From Hyphomonadaceae bacterium (GTDB taxonomy: Bacteria > Pseudomonadota > Alphaproteobacteria > Caulobacterales > Aquidulcibacteraceae): 64,000 bases of DNA. The stretch lies in assembly GCA_023384105.1 (NCBI GenBank), contig JAHDXR010000007.1:124001-188000 (forward strand). Reading direction: 5' to 3'. Under the pieces are notes generated by a model that was given only the letters and a program-made list of their open reading frames with translations, was not told the origin of the DNA and searched no databases. This document shows positions 52,570-61,540 of the stretch, piece after piece; the first letter of the stretch is position 1; each line of letters starts with the position of its first letter. The translations under genes and the position numbers were made by a program.

Positions 52570-52937
52570 TGCCATCGGTTAATTGCCGGTCAATGCAGAA
52601 CCGTCGGCGAGGCGGATTTTTCCGGGGGCAAGCTGTTGATGGCGATGTGAGCAAATCGCCCTGTTAACCATGACGATCCGGTCATGGCCGGCATCGTTTC
52701 GGTGTGTCGGACGAACGCCGTTTACGCTTGCGGCCCGACCCCGCTCAGCCCCCGCGGCGGACGGATCGGGCGGGCTCGATCCCGGCGCGGGGCGAATCCC
52801 GGTCCGAGTCGCCCCCGACTCGGACGGTGACGTTGCGGGCGATTGCTTTCCGCCGCGAGCCGGGCAATCGCGGAGTGCGCCGGCGGCCGGCGCGGAGGGG
52901 GTTCAGTGGGGGAACGCAGGCGCGGGTCGCGGAACGC

Positions 52938-53837
52938 ATGGGCGGCGCGGCCATGAACGGCAGGGCTGCGCTTGCGGTGCTGGCGGGCGCGGTGCTGATC
53001 GGGCTCGCCCCGATCGGCGTGCGGCTCTCCGACATTCCGCCCGTCGCCACCAACCTGTGGCGCTTCCTGTTCGCGCTGCCGATCCTGGCGCTGCTGGCCG
53101 CGCGCGGCAAACGCGGCGAGCCGCGCGACGTGCGCCTGCTGCTGATCGCCGGCGTGTTCTTCGCGCTCGAACTCAGCCTCTGGGCGACGTCGCTGACCAA
53201 GACCACCGTCGCCAACGCCACGCTGCTCACCAACATGACGCCGATCTTCGCGGCGCTGTTCGGCTGGCTGCTGCTCAAGGAGCGGATCGCGCCGGGCGTG
53301 CTCCTGGGCGGCGCCGTCGCGCTGGCCGGCGCCGTGCTGCTGGCGATCGGCCGTTCGCGCGCGGGCCAGGGACCCGCGAGCGCCGGCGAAGGCTGGCTCG
53401 GCGACATGATCGCGACAGGCTCGGCGCTTGGGTACGCGGCGTATCTGCTGATGCTGCGTTCGATCGGCAGCCGCGTCGGCGTCGGCGGGGTGATGCTCTG
53501 GGCCAGCCTGAGCGGCGCGGCGGTGACGTTCGCGCTGGCGCTGATGCTGGGCGATGCGCTGCTGCCGCATTCGGTGCGCGGCTGGCTGATCCTGATCGGG
53601 CTGGGCGTGGTGACCCAGGTCGGCGGGCAGGGGCTGATCGCCTTCGGCGTCGGCCGGCTGCCGATCCTGGTCTCGACCGTGCTGCTCTGGATGCAGCCGC
53701 TCGCGGCCGCCGTGCTGTCCTGGATCATCTTCGGCGAGGCGCTGGGGCCGATTGCATTTCTCGGCGCGGCGCTCATCCTGGCGGGCCTGTTCGTGGTTCA
53801 AGGGGCGCGCGCGGCGCCCGCCGAGGCCAAGGCATGA
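52938..53837 (+). CDS. EamA-family (DMT) transporter
   Basis: The protein has 299 residues from the ATG at 52938, or 294 from the ATG at 52953; the ribosome sites are weak. Ten hydrophobic segments form two EamA repeats: LIGLAPIGVRLSDIPPVATNLWRFLFALPIL, ELSLWATSLTKTTVANATLLTNMTPIFAALFGWLLLKERIAPG, and in the second half GQGLIAFGVGRLPILVSTVLLWMQPLAAAVLSWIIFGEALGP. These export or import metabolites such as amino acids; the substrate is unknown. The stop overlaps the start of the next gene by four bases (ATGA). Confidence 0.9.
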   Translation: MGGAAMNGRAALAVLAGAVLIGLAPIGVRLSDIPPVATNLWRFLFALPILALLAARGKRGEPRDVRLLLIAGVFFALELSLWATSLTKTTVANATLLTNMTPIFAALFGWLLLKERIAPGVLLGGAVALAGAVLLAIGRSRAGQGPASAGEGWLGDMIATGSALGYAAYLLMLRSIGSRVGVGGVMLWASLSGAAVTFALALMLGDALLPHSVRGWLILIGLGVVTQVGGQGLIAFGVGRLPILVSTVLLWMQPLAAAVLSWIIFGEALGPIAFLGAALILAGLFVVQGARAAPAEAKA

Positions 53838-54490
53838 CCCGCACGTTCGCAGCCATACTCGGCGGGCTCAAGGACGTCGTCTTCGGCCGGCTGACCTGGC
53901 TTGCGATCCTCAACCTGATCGTAGCCCTCACGCTGACCATCGCCGCGGCGACAGCCTTGATCCGTTATGTCGTGCCGCTGATCCCGGACGGCGCCGGCTG
54001 GCTCGCCAATGTGAGCATGGCGGGCGAGTTCGTCGCCAGCGTTGCCGTGGCGGTGCTTGCGATCGCGCTTTCGCCCGCCATTTCGATGGTCGTCGGCGGC
54101 TTGCTGTTCGACGTCGCGGCCGAGCGCGTCGAGAAGAAGATCGGCGCGCCCAAGGCGCGGGCCGTGCCGCTGCATGAAGGGGTGCTCAACGGCGTGCGCA
54201 TCGCGCTGCCGGCGCTGCTGCTGAACCTTGTCGCAATTCCGCTCTACTTCATTCCGGGGATCAACGCGCTGACGTTCTACACGCTGAACGGCTACCTGAT
54301 GGCGCGCGAATATTCGACCATCACCGCCACGCGCCACATGAGCTACGCCGAGGCCGTCGCGCTGCGGAAGCGGAACCGACTCTCCGTGTTCCTGGTCGGG
54401 CTCGCCTGCTCGGTGATCCCGTTCTTCGCGCCGCTGGTCGGCGCCAGCGCGATGACGCGGCTGGTGCACTCGGCGCGCGCAGGCGCGTGA
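53834..54490 (+). CDS. EI24/CysZ-like membrane protein
   Basis: The 218-residue protein has about four or five membrane segments and the EI24 pattern, with DVVFGRLTWLAILNLIVALTLTI near the start, then a long amphipathic cytoplasmic segment and LPALLLNLVAIPLYFIPGINALTFYTLNGYLMAREYSTITATRHM. CysZ-like members transport sulfate, but distant EI24 members have unknown roles. Start and stop codons overlap with the EamA gene, so they share an operon. Confidence 0.85.
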   Translation: MTRTFAAILGGLKDVVFGRLTWLAILNLIVALTLTIAAATALIRYVVPLIPDGAGWLANVSMAGEFVASVAVAVLAIALSPAISMVVGGLLFDVAAERVEKKIGAPKARAVPLHEGVLNGVRIALPALLLNLVAIPLYFIPGINALTFYTLNGYLMAREYSTITATRHMSYAEAVALRKRNRLSVFLVGLACSVIPFFAPLVGASAMTRLVHSARAGA

Positions 54491-54500
54491 GAGCTTCTCA

Positions 54501-54536
54501 GTCATTCCGGATCGCGCTGCGCGCGTCCGGAATGAC
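54501..54536. repeat. Inverted repeat (TCATTCCGG type), copy 2
   Basis: GTCATTCCGGA (54501-54511) pairs perfectly with TCCGGAATGAC (54526-54536). It starts 10 bases after the EI24 stop and lies before the convergent acetyltransferase end, so it may terminate both. The same outer motif is at 48702-48755. Confidence 0.7.
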
Positions 54537-54554
54537 TCGGTTGGGCGTCCGTGC

Positions 54555-55292
54555 TTAGGGCCGCACCCAGTAGCAATAGCTGTAGGCGGTTTCGAAGCCG
54601 TCGCCGGCGTAGAGCGCCACGGCGGCTTCGTTGCTCTGCTCGACCTGCAGATAGGCGGTGTGCGCGCCGTTCGAAAAGCCCCAGCCGCAGAGCCTGCGCA
54701 CGATGTCGCGCGCCAGTCCCTGACGGCGGGCGTTCGGCGCGGTGCGCATGAGATAGACGCCCAGCAGCCCGTCGGTCACGGCGCCGAAGCCGATCGCCGC
54801 CGGCTGATGTTCGAGTTCGGCGATGGCGAAGGTGCGCGGCGTCGGCGTGCGCAGAACGATGTCGGCGCGCTCGGCGAAATCCTCGGGGCTCGGCGCGGCG
54901 AGCCGGAGCGGCGTCCAGAACGCGCTGGTGGGTTCGTCGTTCAGCCGCACGACGCGATCCGCCGCCGGCGTGTTGCCGAGCGTGCGCGTCATCACCAGCG
55001 TCGGCATAAACGGGGCGTAGCCGCGCCGCGCGAGCGCGTCGGGCAGATGCGGCGGCTGGATCGCGCCCTCGGCGAGCTTGAAGGCGGGGCGGACGCCGTG
55101 GTCCTGCGCCCATTTCTCCGCCGCCGTGATCGAAGCGTCGAGATCGGCGCCGGTCCATTCGAGCGGCCATATCGTGTTCACGCGCCAGGACTTGCCGGCG
55201 GTGGCGAACGCGCGCCAGCCGTCGATGTCGGCCGCGTGTTTCGCCGGCCAGGCGCGGATGGAGGCGCGTTCGAGCGTGAGGACGTCGCTCAC
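54555..55292 (-). CDS. GNAT-family N-acetyltransferase
   Basis: The start is a GTG at 55290-55292 that overlaps the stop of the mutase gene (GTGA). The 245-residue protein has two parts; the C-terminal half is a GNAT domain with VYLMRTAPNARRQGLARDIVRRLCGWGFSNGAHTAYLQVEQSNEAAVALYAGDGFETAYSYCYW, where RRQGLA is the acetyl-CoA loop. The N-terminal half (to about 110) may be a degenerate second domain. The substrate is unknown. Coupling to the mutase suggests joint expression but no clear function. Confidence 0.87.
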   Translation of the reverse strand: MSDVLTLERASIRAWPAKHAADIDGWRAFATAGKSWRVNTIWPLEWTGADLDASITAAEKWAQDHGVRPAFKLAEGAIQPPHLPDALARRGYAPFMPTLVMTRTLGNTPAADRVVRLNDEPTSAFWTPLRLAAPSPEDFAERADIVLRTPTPRTFAIAELEHQPAAIGFGAVTDGLLGVYLMRTAPNARRQGLARDIVRRLCGWGFSNGAHTAYLQVEQSNEAAVALYAGDGFETAYSYCYWVRP

Positions 55293-57262
55293 GCCTTCGC
55301 CGCCACGAGCTTGACCACGTCGCTCATGATCCCGGTGATCTTGAAGTCCTTCGGCGTATAGACGCGGGCCACGCCCATCTGCTTGAGCGCGAGCGCATCC
55401 GCGGGCGGAATAATGCCGCCGACGATGAGCGGGACATCGTCCAGGCCTTCGGCGCGCATCAGCCGCACCACCTCCTGCACCAGATCGAGATGCGAGCCGG
55501 ACAGGATGGAGAGGCCGACGGCGTGCGCCCGCTTCTCCTTCGCTGCGGCGACGATCTCGGCGGGCGTGAGGCGGATGCCTTCGTAGATCGCCTCCATGCC
55601 GACGGCGCGGGCGCGCGCGGCGATCTGCTCGGCGCCGTTGGAATGGCCGTCGAGGCCGGGCTTGCCGACGAGGAAGGTGAGCTGCCGGCCGAGTCTTTCG
55701 CTGAGCGCGGCGACGTCGCGCTTCACCGTTTCCGCGTCCTCGACGCCGGTTTCGATCACGAGCGCGACGCCGGTCGGGCCGCGATACTCGCCATAGACCT
55801 TGCGCAGCGCGCCCGCCCACTCGCCGGTGGTGACGCCGGCTTTGGCGGCGGCGACCGAGGCGGGCATGACGTTCCTGTCGGCGCGCGCGTCGGCTTCGAG
55901 CGCGGCGATGGCGCGTTCGACGGCGCCTGCGTCGCGCTGCGCGCGCCAGGCTTTGAGGCGGGCGATCTGCTCGGCCTCGACGGCGAAGTCGACGGTCTGG
56001 ATGTTCTTCTCGCCGGCTTCGAGCGGGGAGGGTTCGCCCTCGATGTAGCAATTGACACCGATCACCTTCTGCGCGCCGGCTTCGATCTGCTCGATGCGGC
56101 GGCGGTTGGACTCGACCAGCGCAGCCTTCATGTAGTCGAGCGCGGCGGCCGCGCCGCCGATCTTCCCGATCGTCCGCAGTTCGGCGCGCGCGCCCTCGAT
56201 CAGCTGCGCCACCTTGGCGCCGATCACCTTGGAGCCGTCGAAGATGTCTTCGTACTCCAGCAGGTCGGTTTCGTAGGCCAGCACCTGCTGCATCCGCAGC
56301 GACCATTGCTGGTCCCACGGCCGCGGCAGGCCGAGCGCTTCGTTCCAGGCCGGCAGCTGCACGGCGCGGGCGCGCGCGTTCTTGGAGAGCGTCACCGCCA
56401 GCGTTTCGAGCAGGATGCGGTAGACGTTGTTCTCCGCCTGCTGCTCGGTGAGGCCGAGCGAGTTCACCTGCACGCCGTAGCGGAAGCGGCGCGCCTTCTC
56501 GTCGTCGACGCCGTAACGGTCGCGGCCGATTTCGTCCCATAGCGCGGTGAACGCGCGCATCTTGCAGAGTTCGGTGACGAAGCGCATGCCGGCGTTCACG
56601 AAGAACGAGATGCGGCTGAACACGTCCGCCATATGGACCGCCGGCGTCGCGCCGGCATAGCGGCCTTGCACTTCGTCGAGCACGGCGATGGCGGCGGCGA
56701 GCGCGAAGGCGAGTTCCTGCTCCGGCGTCGCGCCGGCTTCCTGCAGGTGATAGGAGCACACGTTCATCGGATTCCACTTCGGAATCGCGTCGAGGCTCCA
56801 GGCGATGGTGTCGGCGGTGAGCTTGAGGCTGGGCGCGGGCGGGAAGATGTAGGTGCCGCGCGAGAGATATTCCTTGAGGATGTCGTTCTGAGTGGTGCCG
56901 GTGAGCTTCCTCGGATCGGCGCCTTGCTCCTCGGCGAGCGAGACGTAGAGCGCGAGCAGCCAGGCCGCCGGCGCGTTGATCGTCATCGAGGTGTTCATCC
57001 GTTCGAGCGGGATGCCGTCGAACAGCGCGCGCATGTCGCCCAGATGGCCGATGGGCACGCCGACCTTGCCGACTTCGCCGCGGGCGAGGATGTGGTCGCT
57101 GTCGTAGCCGGTCTGGGTCGGCAGGTCGAAGGCGACGGAAAGGCCGGTCTGGCCCTTGGCCAAATTGGCCCGGTAGAGCTTGTTGGACTCCGCCGGCGTG
57201 GAGTGGCCGGCATAGGTGCGGAAAATCCAGGGCTGGTCGGGGGCGTGCTGGAACGGGTTCAT
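55289..57262 (-). CDS. ecm: Ethylmalonyl-CoA mutase (B12-dependent)
   Basis: From the ATG at 57262 the protein has 657 residues. The N-terminal TIM barrel has GLSVAFDLPTQTGYDSD, MNTSMTINAPAAWLLALYV and VNSLGLTEQQAENNVYRI; the C-terminal cobalamin domain has the DxHxxG motif in PGLDGHSNGAEQI (Asp538, His540), LSGSHLDL and VGGIIPPADA. The sequence is single-chain and shorter than the methylmalonyl-CoA mutase large subunit, and a ccr gene lies divergently next to it, both of which point to Ecm. It isomerises (2R)-ethylmalonyl-CoA to methylsuccinyl-CoA. A GTG at 57295 is an alternative start but lies inside a TGCA dyad. Confidence 0.9.
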   Translation of the reverse strand: MNPFQHAPDQPWIFRTYAGHSTPAESNKLYRANLAKGQTGLSVAFDLPTQTGYDSDHILARGEVGKVGVPIGHLGDMRALFDGIPLERMNTSMTINAPAAWLLALYVSLAEEQGADPRKLTGTTQNDILKEYLSRGTYIFPPAPSLKLTADTIAWSLDAIPKWNPMNVCSYHLQEAGATPEQELAFALAAAIAVLDEVQGRYAGATPAVHMADVFSRISFFVNAGMRFVTELCKMRAFTALWDEIGRDRYGVDDEKARRFRYGVQVNSLGLTEQQAENNVYRILLETLAVTLSKNARARAVQLPAWNEALGLPRPWDQQWSLRMQQVLAYETDLLEYEDIFDGSKVIGAKVAQLIEGARAELRTIGKIGGAAAALDYMKAALVESNRRRIEQIEAGAQKVIGVNCYIEGEPSPLEAGEKNIQTVDFAVEAEQIARLKAWRAQRDAGAVERAIAALEADARADRNVMPASVAAAKAGVTTGEWAGALRKVYGEYRGPTGVALVIETGVEDAETVKRDVAALSERLGRQLTFLVGKPGLDGHSNGAEQIAARARAVGMEAIYEGIRLTPAEIVAAAKEKRAHAVGLSILSGSHLDLVQEVVRLMRAEGLDDVPLIVGGIIPPADALALKQMGVARVYTPKDFKITGIMSDVVKLVAAKA

Positions 57263-57286
57263 CGTCGCGCCACCGAACAGCACTTC

Positions 57287-57304
57287 ATGCTGCACTGCAA
57301 GAAG
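57287..57304. promoter_or_regulatory. TGCA-rich dyad before ecm
   Basis: ATGCTGCACTGCAAGAAG contains TGCTGCACTGCA, nearly identical to the ccr site read in reverse (TGCTGCAATGCA) and to the phaR-phaA site. It begins 25 bases before the ecm ATG. It may be a PhaR-type operator. Confidence 0.55.
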
Positions 57305-57334
57305 GGGCTGCCCGGAAGCGCGACTTGAGGGAGG

Positions 57335-57598
57335 CTACCTCGCCCGGCGCACGAGTCCGAGCAGCAGCAGAAGGATCACGGCCCCGATCGTGGCGTAGAC
57401 GATCGAGGTGATGAGCGGGTTGCCGAGGCTGAAGCCGACGCCGAGCGCCGGCAGCAGCCAGCCGGCGAGAAACGCGCCGACGACGCCGACGACCATGTTG
57501 CCAACCAAGCCGAGGCCGTAGCCCTTCACGATCACGCCGGCGAGCCAACCGGCGATCAGGCCAATGACCAGAAGGATCAAGAGCGACTGTAGGTCCAT
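57335..57598 (-). CDS. GlsB/YeaQ-type small membrane protein
   Basis: The 87-residue protein has three hydrophobic segments with the family pattern: IGLIAGWLAGVIVKGYGLGLVGNMVVGVVGAFLAGWLLPALG and a closing IGAVILLLLLGLVRR. Members (YeaQ, YmgE, GlsB) are transglycosylase-associated or stress-linked membrane proteins of unclear role. GGAGG precedes the start. It lies between ecm and ccr but appears to be unrelated to their pathway. Confidence 0.88.
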   Translation of the reverse strand: MDLQSLLILLVIGLIAGWLAGVIVKGYGLGLVGNMVVGVVGAFLAGWLLPALGVGFSLGNPLITSIVYATIGAVILLLLLGLVRRAR

Positions 57599-57766
57599 GC
57601 GAACCCTCCTTGCGCTGACGCGGCCCGGGGCGAGCCGCGCTACTACCGCAACGTTAGCAGGAATCGTCCCGGCATGCGCGATGCTACGCCTGGCGCGCGC
57701 CATCTTCCGTGTGGGCGGCGCAGCTTCCCCTCGGTGACGCCATTGACGAGGAACAGATTGCTGGCA

Positions 57767-57785
57767 TTGTGCATTGCAGCATAAA
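57767..57785. promoter_or_regulatory. TGCA-rich dyad before ccr
   Basis: TTGTGCATTGCAGCATAAA reads on the other strand as ATGCTGCAATGCACAA, matching the ecm site core TGCTGCANTGCA. It ends 17 bases before the ccr start and could block or aid its transcription. Confidence 0.55.
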
Positions 57786-57802
57786 TGATAGGCGAGGGAG
57801 CC

Positions 57803-59071
57803 ATGGCTCAGGCCAACCTGAAGTCCGTGAAGGACATTTACGCGATTGGCGAGATTCCGCCGCCGTACCACGTGCCCAAGAGCATGTGGGCCTGGGCGAT
57901 CCGGAAGGAGCGCCATGGCCGCCCGCTGAAGGCGATGCAGATCGAGCAGGTGCCGGTGCCGGAGGTGGGCGAGGACGAGGCGCTGGTGCTCGTGATGGCC
58001 GCCGGCGTGAACTATAACGGCGTCTGGGCCGCGCTGGGCGAGCCGCTCTCCGTGCTCGACGTGCACAAGCAGCCCTATCACATCGCCGGCTCCGACGCGG
58101 CCGGCGTCGTCTGGGCCGTGGGCGCCAAGGTGAAGCGCTGGAAGCCCGGCGACGAAGTCGTCATCCACTGCAATCAGGACGACGGCGACGACGAGGAGTG
58201 CAACGGCGGCGATCCGATGTTCTCGCCGAGCCAGCGCATCTGGGGCTACGAGACCACCGACGGCTCGTTCGCGCAATTCTGCAAGGTGCAGGCGCGCCAG
58301 CTGATGCCGCGCCCGAGGCACCTGACCTGGGAAGAGAGCGCCTGCTACACGCTCACCCTCGCCACCGCCTATCGCATGCTGTTCGGCTGGCGCCCGAACG
58401 TGCTCCGGCCGGGCCAGAACGTGCTGGTGTGGGGCGCGAGCGGCGGGCTCGGCGTGTTCGCGACCCAGCTTTGCGCGGTCAGCGGCGCGCACGCGATCGG
58501 CGTCGTCTCCGACGAGAGCAAGAAGGACTACGTGCTGTCGATGGGCGCGAAGGCGGTACTGAACCGCAAGGACTTCAAGTGCTGGGGCCAGCTGCCGAAA
58601 GTGAACGGTCCGGAATTCGGCGGCTACATGAAAGAGAGCCGCAAGTTCGGCAAGGCGATCTGGGAGATCACCGGCGGCAAGGACGTCGACATCGTGTTCG
58701 AGCATCCGGGCGAACAGACCTTCCCGGTCTCGGTGCTGGTGTGCAAGCGCGGCGGCATGGTCGTGATCTGCGCCGGCACCACCGGCTACAATCTCACCAT
58801 GGACGCGCGCTTCCTCTGGATGCGCCAGAAGCGCGTGCAGGGCTCGCACTTCGCGCATCTCTATCACGCCGCCCAGGCCAACCAGCTCGTCGTCGACCGC
58901 CGCATCGACCCGGCCATGTCGGAAGTGCTGCCGTGGGACAAGATTCCGGACGCGCACGAGAAGATGCTCGATAACAAGCATCTGCCGGGCAACATGGCCG
59001 TGCTCGTGAACGCCCAGCGCTCGGGCCTGCGCACCTGGGAAGACGTGCTGGAGAACAGCAAGGCGGGCTGA
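57803..59071 (+). CDS. ccrA: Crotonyl-CoA carboxylase/reductase
   Basis: The start follows GCGAGGGAG. The 422-residue MDR-family reductase has AAGVNYNGVWAALGEP with the CO2-positioning Asn (about 72), WGYETTDGSFAQF with a Glu at about 150, the NADPH loop VWGASGGLGVFATQL, and GSHFAHLYHAAQAN near 350-360 with the catalytic His. This residue set marks it as a carboxylase rather than a simple enoyl reductase. It reductively carboxylates crotonyl-CoA to ethylmalonyl-CoA, the key step of the ethylmalonyl-CoA pathway. The divergent ecm gene encodes a later step. Confidence 0.96.
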   Translation: MAQANLKSVKDIYAIGEIPPPYHVPKSMWAWAIRKERHGRPLKAMQIEQVPVPEVGEDEALVLVMAAGVNYNGVWAALGEPLSVLDVHKQPYHIAGSDAAGVVWAVGAKVKRWKPGDEVVIHCNQDDGDDEECNGGDPMFSPSQRIWGYETTDGSFAQFCKVQARQLMPRPRHLTWEESACYTLTLATAYRMLFGWRPNVLRPGQNVLVWGASGGLGVFATQLCAVSGAHAIGVVSDESKKDYVLSMGAKAVLNRKDFKCWGQLPKVNGPEFGGYMKESRKFGKAIWEITGGKDVDIVFEHPGEQTFPVSVLVCKRGGMVVICAGTTGYNLTMDARFLWMRQKRVQGSHFAHLYHAAQANQLVVDRRIDPAMSEVLPWDKIPDAHEKMLDNKHLPGNMAVLVNAQRSGLRTWEDVLENSKAG

Positions 59072-59079
59072 GGCGCCGT

Positions 59080-59195
59080 ATGGACCGCCGGCGTCCCGCC
59101 GGCGGGCGCGTACTTTTGAAAAGGGAAGCGCGGCGCTCCCGCGCGGTCTCAACCTTCGTAGGTTCACGCATGCCGGCGGGACGCCGGCGGTCCAT
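59080..59195. repeat. Paired REP-like dyad element, copy 3
   Basis: ATGGACCGCCGGCGTCCCG (59080-59098) and its inverted copy ending CGCCGGCGGTCCAT (59182-59195) frame a unique middle of about 70 bp. It begins 8 bases after the ccr stop. Confidence 0.85.
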
Positions 59196-59214
59196 AGAGA
59201 GCGCTCCAACAAGA

Positions 59215-59242
59215 TCGCCCCGCACCTGTCGGTGCGGGGCGA
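59215..59242. terminator. Strong stem-loop between ccr and the chemoreceptor
   Basis: TCGCCCCGCACC (59215-59226) pairs perfectly over 12 bp with GGTGCGGGGCGA (59231-59242) around TGTC. It lies between convergent genes and 28 bases from the chemoreceptor stop. No long T-run follows on either strand, so efficiency is uncertain. Confidence 0.65.
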
Positions 59243-59269
59243 CTTGCTGTCCGGGGTCTGCCGCCGAGC

Positions 59270-61540
59270 TTAGAACTCGCGCCAGTCCTGACCGACGGCC
59301 ACGGGCGCCGACTCGGCGGCGAAGGCGGCCACGCGTTGGCGCTGCGCCAGCACGGCGGGCGCCGCTGGCTTCGGAGCCGGGGCGCTCTTGGCCGTCTCAG
59401 CATGCTTGTTCTCGCCGACATTGAAGCGCGACATGAGCCGCATCATCTCGTCGGCCTCGCGCGCGAGCGAATGGCTGGCGGCGGTGCTTTCCTCGACCAT
59501 CGCTGCGTTCTGCTGCGTGACTTGGTCGATCTGGTTGACCGCGACGTTGACCTGGTCGAGGCCGGTGGCCTGTTCTTGCGTGGAGCAGGCGATGTCGCTC
59601 ACCAGCGTGTCGATCTCGCTGACCTTGGTGACGATCTTGTCGAGCGCCGAGCCGGCTTCGCCGACCAGCTGCACGCCGGATTCGACCTGCTGCAGGCTGT
59701 CGGTGATCAGCTGCTTGATCTCCTTCGCCGCCTCGGCCGACCGCTGCGCCAGCGCCCGCACTTCGGACGCGACCACGGCGAAGCCGCGTCCCGCATCGCC
59801 CGCGCGCGCGGCTTCGACGCCGGCGTTGAGCGCAAGCAGATTGGTCTGGAACGCGATCTCGTCGATCACGCCGATGATCTGGGCGATCTGCTCGGACGAC
59901 TTGTCGATCTGGTTCATGGCGGCGACCGCGTCGCGCACGATCCGGCCGCTGGCCTCGGCGTCGGAGCGGGCGCCGCCGACCGCGCGGTTCACCTGAGTGG
60001 CGCCTTCCGCCGTCTTGCGGACGGTGGCGGTGATCTGATCGAGCGCGGCCGCGGTTTCCTCCAGGCTCGCCGCCTGCTGCTCGGTGCGCTTGGAGAGATC
60101 GTCCGCCGCCTGGCTGATCTCGCCCGCGCCGGTGCGGATGCCGCTGGCGTTGCTGATCACGATGCCGAGCGCTTCCTGCAGCCTGTCGACCGCTTCGTTG
60201 AAGTCGGTGCGCAATTGTTCGTATTCGGGCGCGAACGCGGTATCGAGCCGCCGTGTCAGGTCGCCGCTCGACAGCCGCTTCAGGCCGTCCGCGAGGCCGA
60301 CGACGACGCGCTCCTGTTCCGCCGCCTTGGCGGCGCGCTCGGCTTCGTTGCGCTCGCGCTCGGCGGTGGCTTCGGCCTCCATGCGCGCCTTTTCCTCCGC
60401 CGCCTTGTCGAGGGCGATGGCCGCGTTTTTGAACACGAGCACCGCGCGGCCCATTTCGCCGATCTCGTCCTTGCGCTCGGCGGCGGCGACATCGACCGTC
60501 TTATCGCCGGCGGCCAGGGCGGTCATGGTGTTGGTCAGCTGCGACAGCGGGTTGGTGATGGAGCGCCCGACAAGACGGGCGGCGACGATGGCGCCGGCGG
60601 TCGCCAGCAGGGCGAGGAGGGTGGAAAGCGCCAGTCCCCATTGCGCTTGCGAGCGCACCGACACGGCGATGTCCTGCGCGTCCTCGGCGATCACCACCTG
60701 ATAGTTGCGCAGCGCGTCGATCCGCGCCGTGGCCGCATCGAACCACGCTTGCGGCGCGACCGGCGGGGCTTCTCCGGCCGCCTCGAACATGCTGCGGCGC
60801 ATATCCTCGGCGCTCCGATAGTTGGACGAGGCGCGAATCTGCGACCAGCCGTCCGTCTGTTCCGGCAGCAGCATGCGCTCGACGCCTGCAATCTCGGCGT
60901 CCTGGGCGCCGGCGAGCCCGCTGGTGTGCACCAGCGCGTCCGGCGTGATCCGCGCGGCGGACAGGGTGGTTTGACCGACGGCGCGTTCGCGCCCGGCATG
61001 CTCCTTGGCCCGGCCGATGGCGGCGTAGGCGCTGAGCGCGCGCCCGGCGTCGGCGTCGACGCTGCCCGCGTCGCGCGTCACCAGCCCGATGACGCGCATG
61101 CCGCTGCCGATGATCTCGGTCAAGCCGGCTGTCAGCTCCGATGCGGCGCCGGCGCGGCCGTCGATCTGGGCGCGCACGTCGCCGACGCGGTTCAAGGCGG
61201 CGCCGAACTGCGCCATGGCTTGTTCGATCTCGGCGCTTTCGTTGGCCTGAGCGGCCGCTTGCGCGTTGAACCGGCCAAGCGCCTCGTCGAGGCGTCGGCG
61301 CTGCTCGGCCAATGCGCCGCTATTGGCGCCGCCCGAGTTGATGTATCCCGTGGAGACGCCGCGCTCGGCTTGCAGCTCGTGCACGACATCGCCGATCAGC
61401 ACCGCGATGTCCGCGCGCTGATGCAACCGTTCCGCTTCCGACATCGTTCGCCAGTTCTCGGCGACGGAGAATCCAGCAAAACCGACAAGACCCAAGATCG
61501 GCAGAAGCGAAATTGCCGACACGCGCGTACTGATTTTCAC
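59270..61540 (-). CDS. Methyl-accepting chemotaxis protein with NIT sensor domain
   Basis: The GTG at 61538-61540 has GGGGG 6 bases upstream and gives 756 residues. After the first membrane helix (about 8-30) a periplasmic NIT domain (about 45-290: LQAERGVSTGYINSGG) is known to sense nitrate or nitrite in other proteins. A second helix (about 300-322), HAMP regions and the signalling hairpin (IDEIAFQTNLLALNAGVEAARAGDAGRGFAVVASEVR) follow. The protein ends DWREF, a CheR/CheB-docking type pentapeptide. No che genes are adjacent, so it probably works with a cluster elsewhere. Confidence 0.94.
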   Translation of the reverse strand: MKISTRVSAISLLPILGLVGFAGFSVAENWRTMSEAERLHQRADIAVLIGDVVHELQAERGVSTGYINSGGANSGALAEQRRRLDEALGRFNAQAAAQANESAEIEQAMAQFGAALNRVGDVRAQIDGRAGAASELTAGLTEIIGSGMRVIGLVTRDAGSVDADAGRALSAYAAIGRAKEHAGRERAVGQTTLSAARITPDALVHTSGLAGAQDAEIAGVERMLLPEQTDGWSQIRASSNYRSAEDMRRSMFEAAGEAPPVAPQAWFDAATARIDALRNYQVVIAEDAQDIAVSVRSQAQWGLALSTLLALLATAGAIVAARLVGRSITNPLSQLTNTMTALAAGDKTVDVAAAERKDEIGEMGRAVLVFKNAAIALDKAAEEKARMEAEATAERERNEAERAAKAAEQERVVVGLADGLKRLSSGDLTRRLDTAFAPEYEQLRTDFNEAVDRLQEALGIVISNASGIRTGAGEISQAADDLSKRTEQQAASLEETAAALDQITATVRKTAEGATQVNRAVGGARSDAEASGRIVRDAVAAMNQIDKSSEQIAQIIGVIDEIAFQTNLLALNAGVEAARAGDAGRGFAVVASEVRALAQRSAEAAKEIKQLITDSLQQVESGVQLVGEAGSALDKIVTKVSEIDTLVSDIACSTQEQATGLDQVNVAVNQIDQVTQQNAAMVEESTAASHSLAREADEMMRLMSRFNVGENKHAETAKSAPAPKPAAPAVLAQRQRVAAFAAESAPVAVGQDWREF

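Noticed and set aside
56634-56660. Apparent copy of the GGACCGCCGGCG repeat inside ecm
   Set aside because: The bases encode the conserved mutase segment ATPAVHMADV, so the likeness comes from coding constraint and GC content. There is no inverted partner.
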